From: an uncultured bacterium
GTDB lineage: Bacteria > Armatimonadota > UBA5829
Direction of reading: 5' to 3'
Length of the DNA stretch: 64,000 bases
Assembly (NCBI GenBank): GCA_938074205.1
Contig: CALJES010000011.1
Span: 186,001 to 250,000 of the forward strand
The translations under genes and the position numbers were made by a program. Shown here piece after piece: positions 59,263 to 64,000 of the stretch (positions within the stretch are counted from its first letter, which is position 1; each line of letters begins with the position of its first letter). The notes beneath the pieces were generated by a model. The model was given only the letters and a program-made list of their open reading frames with translations. It was not told the origin of the DNA and ran no database searches.

Positions 59263-59309
59263 TCTCCTCGTGCGTCGATCTATTGCATGGTCGTAAGGGG
59301 GTTTAGTGC

Positions 59310-62300
59310 ATGTATGCATTTTCTAGGCGCAGCGTGCGTCAGTGGATGGTCATCTTGTTTGCCTCATTTGTGACTTCTGCCCTTACCTGTGCGTCTGCCG
59401 ACGAATTCCGGGCTTTTTGGGTTGACGCCTGGGGTAATGGTATTCTCAGCCAGTCACAAGTTGATGATTTGCTTGGAGTCGTCGGTGATCCCAATAGCCT
59501 GGGCAAAATAAGACAGGCGAACTGCAATGCCGTTGTGGTACAAGTTCGTCGAAGAGCTGACGTGTGCTATCCGTCTGCGGTAGGGGAGCCTTATTTTTCT
59601 GGCTTATCACCTGCAAACTTCAACGCATTACAGGCGGTAATTAATGCTGCCCACGATACTACCGGCGGAAAGAAAAGAATAGAGGTTCACGCTTGGATAG
59701 TGACCTTTGCAACGAGTTCCAGCAGCTATACTTCTCCCGTGTACTACGAACACAACGACCCTTCAGACCCCGACAACTATTGGATTACTAGGGACGATTC
59801 GGGATCCGAGCCTTCGGACAAGCCCTTTGATCCTGGACATCCCAGGGCACTTGAGTACTTAGTGAACGTATGTATGGATCTGGTTACGAACTTCGACATC
59901 GACGGCTTGCACTTCGACTACATCCGATTTACAGGTCAGCGTCAGGGCTATAATCCCACAAGTATTGAGCGTTTCAAGGCGCGTTATGGTCGCACCAGCA
60001 CCCCGGCTTACAACGACGCCGAATTTGCCCAATGGAGACGCGATCAGGTTACGGCCCTGGTGCGTCAGGTTTATGCCAGGATTCAGGCCGTCAAGCCCCA
60101 TGTAAAGCTTTCAGGTGCATTTGTTACGTGGAATCCTTCGCCTACCTCTTCTACTCGGAGCGCGTTTATGAACACGCGTCCCTATTACGAGGTGTATTCC
60201 GACTGGGACAGTTGGATGCAAGAGGGTATCATAGACATCGGGATTCCGATGACCTACTACAACTATGCCTCCTATCCCAACGACTATGTGAAGTGGATGA
60301 ATTTCCAAAAGGACCGAAAGGGCAATAGGCACGTCGCCGTAGGTGCAGGCATCTATCTGAATTCTCTAGACAACGCTATTCTCGAACTGAAAATGACTAG
60401 GGATCCTTCGGCGAACGGTAATTACGCCCAGGGTTTCTGTGGCTACTCCTATCGCGTGCCGTATAGCGGAGGAACGTGGTCGACGTTTAGTCCTCGCTTG
60501 GTTTCTGAGGTTACACCTACTTGGGCAGATATTCCGCCTATGCCATGGAAAGTTTCGCCGACCAAGGGACATATCAGTGGTCAGGTAACCTTAGCTCCCT
60601 CGGGGGCGTGGGCTGACGGTGCATATGGTGCTCAGGTAAGTATAACTGGTCCGGAAAATCGTACGATGCGCTGCGACGGGATGGGTTGGTACGCGTTTAT
60701 CGATCTGACTCCAGGCACCTATACTGTTACAGCAGTTTACCCTGGCTATCAGAGTCAGAGCAGGCAAGTTGTCGTAAACATAGGCGAAGTCACTGGAAAC
60801 ATGTACGTAACCCACTTCGAGCTTAGCACAAATGCTCCGCCTCAGATATCCGACGTGAGAGCTGAGAATATCACATCGTCCTCGGCTCAAATCAAGTGGA
60901 ATACAGACATTCCGTCTACGAGTCAAGTGGAGTACGGCTTGACCACCTCATACGGCCAAATTACGGCTTTGGATTCCAACCTTGTCACTTCTCACAGCAT
61001 GACTCTTACAAATCTGATCTCGAGCAAGACTTATCACTACCGTGTCCGCAGCAAGAACAGCTCAGGTGTTGAGTCCGTATCCGGTGATTATACCTTTTCA
61101 ACTGCGGCTGATACTACTGCTCCAACCATATTCAATGTGCAGGTTTCGAACATAACGGGCAATTCGGCTAGAATCACTTGGCTTACAGACGATTTATCAC
61201 TGGGTGAAGTTGAATATGGTTTAACTACGGCTTATGGTAGGTCAGTTGCCGAAAACAATGGATATCTGACCAGTCATTCCGTCGAGCTTACTGGTCTAAC
61301 GCAGAACACCCTGTATCACTTCCGAATCAAGGCTACGAACGGATCTGGTCTCGTGTCTTATTCACAGGACTTCACGTTTTCCACGACCGGACAAGTAGAC
61401 GATATTATCATCGATGATGCCGATCCGGCCTGCACTTTTACCGGCAGCTGGTCAATAGGCACATACGCCGGTGGATGGCCGCCGTCGGCAAGTTCATATC
61501 ATTGGATTGGGACCCAGGGGTCGCCTACCGGTACTGCTAGATGGACTCCCAACATACTTGCACCCGGCAAGTATGACATATATACCTACTATCTACAGGG
61601 ATCCAATCGCTCAACAGCTGCGCCTTTCAGCGTAGTGCATTCAAACGGCGCGAGCTACTACACGATTAACCAGCAGCAGAACGGGTCTCAGTGGTATAAG
61701 TTTGCCAGTGGAATAGAGTTCAAAGCCGGTACTGCAGGCTACGTAGAGCTACACAATGGCACCGGCGAATCCACCAAGGTTGTTATTGCAGACGCTATCA
61801 AGTTCGTATATGTCGGTCCCGAAACCACCCCTCCTTCATCTCCGTCGGGGCTGACAGCAGTTGCAGTTTCTCCTAACCGGATTGATCTTTCCTGGAATCC
61901 ATCTACCGACAACTTTGGTGTTGCCGGCTACCGAGTATATAGAAACGGAGTTTGTATCGATAGTTCACTGACTACGAGTTATACCGATACAGGGTTGGCG
62001 CCGAACACTCAGTATACTTACAGGGTTTCCGCATTCGACGATGCAGGTAACGAATCAGCGTTATCAAATCAAGTAAGTCGTTACACGCTTTCCGCGCCAC
62101 CTACCGATGCAAATGTAACCTGCAATCGTGCTGTCGGAGTCTGGTACAACACCGGAACCTTCACATTCCAATGTAGCGGTTTTGGACCGGGTAACGTTGC
62201 GTACTTTAGATATGCTTGGGATCAATCTCCTACTCATTCGTGGACTGGTAGCGAGCCTCAGTGGATGAGCGGATCTCTCAGCTTGCAGGCGTCTTCCAGC

Positions 62301-63266
62301 AAAAACGGTTGGTATCTGCACGTCCGCGGGTACAACGCTGAGGGCGTTCCCAATGGTACTCTCGATAAAGGTCCTTACTACTTTGATGGAGATGCGCCAG
62401 TAGTTACCCAAATTGACGTGCCGAGGTACGCTGCAATACGAAATGGGACGTATGATGACCTTACGTGTTCATGGGCTGGCGCAGACGCAACATCCGGGAT
62501 AGCTGAGTATTACTATGCCATAGGTACATCTCCTGGCGCAACTGACGTTCTAAACTGGACTCTTGCGGGCGGCGAAACCGGTGCCGTTCATCGTTTGTCA
62601 AATCCGCCCGCTTCGGGACAGGTCTATTATTGGAGCGTGAAAGCTAAAGATGCTGCCGGTAATTGGAGCAGCGTGGCTTCGTCAGCCGGTACAAGCTACG
62701 GTAGAGCATATGGCAGGATAGCAGAGGCAACTAACAACCCGGATGGCAGCGTAGTAATCATCGATCAACCGAAGGTTGTTACCGCTGCATTCGACTCCTT
62801 CTTCTACATGCAGGAGCCCGATAGGACGAGAGGTCTGCGCGTTGTGAGCAGTGCTTCGGTTGCTCCGGGTGACTTAGTAAGTGTAGCTGGGCGGCTTTTC
62901 ACAAGCGGTGGCGAGCGGTGTGTCGTCGATGCAGAGGTGACAAAATTAGGTATCGGTGCCGTTCCGAGGCCGATAGCTCTCAGTATAAGCGCAATTGGCG
63001 GGTCTGCTCCGGATGTGTACACGCCAGCTATAGGGGGCGGAGGTGCATATAACATAGGGCTTCTCATTCGAACCACCGGGCGAGTCGTTGCCCGCGGTTC
63101 AGGGTGGTTTGAAATTGCTGATGGAAGCGGAGCTATCGCAAAAGTGCATTCTCTGGTTGTTCCGGATCAAGGTGCCTTCGTCGCAGTAACAGGTATTGCA
63201 AGCGTAGAAGCGGAAACCAGGCTGGTGATGACAACGGGCACCTTGGGCGTGACCATCTATTATTGA
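59310..63266 (+). CDS. Secreted GHL10-type hydrolase with FN3, golvesin-like and OB-like domains
   Basis: Exported protein of 1318 residues with a signal peptide ending near CASA-DEF. Order of domains: GHL10 (DUF187-like) TIM barrel, residues about 33-415 (EFRAFWVDAWGNGILSQSQV; NAVVVQVRRRADVCYPS; DGLHFDYIRFTG with a conserved Asp; IDIGIPMTYYNYASY); a carboxypeptidase-regulatory-like sandwich (about 420-507); two FN3 repeats (510-695); a golvesin C-terminal-like sandwich (about 697-837, ARWTPNILAPGKYDIYTYYL and VVIADAIKFVYVG); a third FN3 (839-927); further Ig-like regions; and two OB-like modules (about 1154-1318). Such proteins bind and cut cell-wall or envelope polysaccharides, though GHL10 activity is not well established. 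It starts behind AAGGGGG. Confidence 0.88.
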   Translation: MYAFSRRSVRQWMVILFASFVTSALTCASADEFRAFWVDAWGNGILSQSQVDDLLGVVGDPNSLGKIRQANCNAVVVQVRRRADVCYPSAVGEPYFSGLSPANFNALQAVINAAHDTTGGKKRIEVHAWIVTFATSSSSYTSPVYYEHNDPSDPDNYWITRDDSGSEPSDKPFDPGHPRALEYLVNVCMDLVTNFDIDGLHFDYIRFTGQRQGYNPTSIERFKARYGRTSTPAYNDAEFAQWRRDQVTALVRQVYARIQAVKPHVKLSGAFVTWNPSPTSSTRSAFMNTRPYYEVYSDWDSWMQEGIIDIGIPMTYYNYASYPNDYVKWMNFQKDRKGNRHVAVGAGIYLNSLDNAILELKMTRDPSANGNYAQGFCGYSYRVPYSGGTWSTFSPRLVSEVTPTWADIPPMPWKVSPTKGHISGQVTLAPSGAWADGAYGAQVSITGPENRTMRCDGMGWYAFIDLTPGTYTVTAVYPGYQSQSRQVVVNIGEVTGNMYVTHFELSTNAPPQISDVRAENITSSSAQIKWNTDIPSTSQVEYGLTTSYGQITALDSNLVTSHSMTLTNLISSKTYHYRVRSKNSSGVESVSGDYTFSTAADTTAPTIFNVQVSNITGNSARITWLTDDLSLGEVEYGLTTAYGRSVAENNGYLTSHSVELTGLTQNTLYHFRIKATNGSGLVSYSQDFTFSTTGQVDDIIIDDADPACTFTGSWSIGTYAGGWPPSASSYHWIGTQGSPTGTARWTPNILAPGKYDIYTYYLQGSNRSTAAPFSVVHSNGASYYTINQQQNGSQWYKFASGIEFKAGTAGYVELHNGTGESTKVVIADAIKFVYVGPETTPPSSPSGLTAVAVSPNRIDLSWNPSTDNFGVAGYRVYRNGVCIDSSLTTSYTDTGLAPNTQYTYRVSAFDDAGNESALSNQVSRYTLSAPPTDANVTCNRAVGVWYNTGTFTFQCSGFGPGNVAYFRYAWDQSPTHSWTGSEPQWMSGSLSLQASSSKNGWYLHVRGYNAEGVPNGTLDKGPYYFDGDAPVVTQIDVPRYAAIRNGTYDDLTCSWAGADATSGIAEYYYAIGTSPGATDVLNWTLAGGETGAVHRLSNPPASGQVYYWSVKAKDAAGNWSSVASSAGTSYGRAYGRIAEATNNPDGSVVIIDQPKVVTAAFDSFFYMQEPDRTRGLRVVSSASVAPGDLVSVAGRLFTSGGERCVVDAEVTKLGIGAVPRPIALSISAIGGSAPDVYTPAIGGGGAYNIGLLIRTTGRVVARGSGWFEIADGSGAIAKVHSLVVPDQGAFVAVTGIASVEAETRLVMTTGTLGVTIYY

Positions 63267-63443
63267 GTATATACACTAGCTATTTGATAATCATACGTAC
63301 CTTCCTCAATTATTGAGAGACCGGCTGCTGCCGAGCGTTGGCCTCGTCCGCAGGAATCCGCACATCCGCGTATAAGTCCGCAATAGTTGGAAGCTTTAGA
63401 TGAAATCCTCATTTTCAGTGCATTCGGATAGACGGAGTTACTT

Positions 63444-64000
63444 ATGAGCGAAAGTGCAGTCAAACGTTCGGAAGAGTTTCTCAAGATCGCTGATCAGTTC
63501 AAGCTGGGCGTACTTCTCACTGAGTCATCTCATCCAGTAACTGCGAATCTCAGTGAAGTCGCAAAACGGGACATCGTCGAAGCTCTCCGACTACTTTTCA
63601 AGGTCGATGAAGACGTTGTAAGGAAATATCGCGAATTTGCTGAAACCAGCCGCGCCATAGAAATTTCCAACGTATTAATAGATGCACTGACATTCGGCGG
63701 CAAAGTATTCTTCACAGGCTGCGGCTCGACCGGTAGGCTCTCCATTCAACTGGTCTCAATATGGAGGGGCTTTTGGCAAACCTACCGGCGGACTGTCCCC
63801 GGTGGCGCGGACCTTGCGGATTCTATGGAGCATAGGGCATTCAGTGTAATGGCTGGCGGCGACTTCGCACTGATAAAAGCTGTAGAGGGTTTCGAGGATT
63901 TCGCAGAGTTTGGTAAGAAGCAGATTGGTGATCTTGGAGTCACAAAAGGCGACGTGGTTTTCGCGATTACGGAGGGCGGCGAAACATCGTTTGTGATCGG
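63444..64000 (+). CDS. MurQ/GCKR-like SIS-domain protein, N-terminal part (runs off the window)
   Basis: Open from ATG 63444 to the last base, 185 residues visible. The sequence has TESSHPVTANLSEVAKRDIV near the start, where MurQ etherases have their conserved Thr-Glu. Next come the phosphosugar-binding SIS loop KVFFTGCGSTGRLSIQL and a second SIS-type stretch VVFAITEGGETSFVIG. This is the MurNAc-6-phosphate etherase / glucokinase-regulator-like family. The loops differ from classical MurQ: TEGGETSFVIG stands where MurQ has ASGRTPYVIG. It may therefore be a diverged amino-sugar-6-phosphate enzyme or sugar-phosphate sensor. It fits a locus that breaks down amino-sugar glycans. Confidence 0.82.
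   Translation, partial: MSESAVKRSEEFLKIADQFKLGVLLTESSHPVTANLSEVAKRDIVEALRLLFKVDEDVVRKYREFAETSRAIEISNVLIDALTFGGKVFFTGCGSTGRLSIQLVSIWRGFWQTYRRTVPGGADLADSMEHRAFSVMAGGDFALIKAVEGFEDFAEFGKKQIGDLGVTKGDVVFAITEGGETSFVI

Noticed and set aside
1-64000. tRNA, rRNA, transposase or integrase genes
   Set aside because: No T-loop/acceptor-like patterns, rRNA segments or transposase frames were noticed on reading through; the window looks free of mobile elements, though small RNA genes could be missed without a covariance search.

Overview
The window looks like a piece of chromosome from an Armatimonadota-like bacterium, probably environmental. The best taxonomic hint is a type IV prepilin-like protein of the DUF1559/H-X9-DG kind whose N-terminal helix carries the ILFPVFAR motif, which I associate with Armatimonadota. 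It sits with a DUF6785 membrane protein, a GHL10-type hydrolase, CBM9+DUF4091 proteins and secreted proteins with OB-fold-like C-termini. All of these are frequent in Armatimonadota and some Planctomycetota. This is inference from family content; no rRNA or tRNA gene was seen.

Layout. (1) 1-2503: C-terminal part of SMC. (2) 2.7-34.0 kb: a large exopolysaccharide/surface glycan locus, all on the + strand. It opens with a Wza-like export protein, a Wzc-like co-polymerase/tyrosine kinase with an altered Walker A, an exosortase fused to an EpsI domain, and an O-antigen ligase/polymerase. Next come six glycosyltransferases (five GT4-like, one CgeB-like), a WbsX-like protein, two secreted carbohydrate-active proteins (a TIM-barrel hydrolase-like protein and a NodB deacetylase), two nucleotide-sugar dehydrogenases, a 4-epimerase, a Wzm/Wzt ABC exporter and an asparagine-synthase-like amidotransferase. 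It closes with a WlbB/WlbC/WlbA-like set, expected to make a 2,3-diacetamido uronic acid, and a priming sugar transferase. (3) 34.3-37.0 kb: two paralogous secreted proteins of unknown function, with a structured leader before them and a perfect hairpin between them. (4) 37.1-64 kb: a carbohydrate-catabolic region. A GntR/FadR regulator, a HpcH/HpaI-type aldolase and a sodium:solute symporter are followed by a minus-strand prepilin. Two operons then converge at 50.36 kb. The + operon (41.6-50.4 kb) encodes a CBM9+GH123-like protein, a DUF6785 membrane protein, a beta-propeller hydrolase, a six-hairpin hydrolase and a GH29 fucosidase. The - operon (59.1-50.4 kb) encodes a beta-propeller hydrolase, a sialidase-like protein, two related secreted hydrolase-like proteins, an SDR and a Gfo/Idh oxidoreductase. 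A 1318-residue secreted multidomain GHL10 protein follows, and the window ends inside a MurQ/GCKR-like SIS gene.

How it fits together (inference): the left half builds, exports and trims an acidic, possibly amidated amino-uronic-acid polymer. The right half resembles a polysaccharide-utilisation locus without SusC/SusD: secreted enzymes release sugars, the SSS and DUF6785 proteins may take them up, and cytoplasmic hydrolases, oxidoreductases and an aldolase break them down. The parts with the most potential novelty are the exosortase-EpsI fusion with no visible substrate, the split deacetylase/hydrolase pair in the EPS locus, the uncharacterised secreted hydrolase-like pair of the minus operon, and the OB-fold-like tails shared by secreted proteins.
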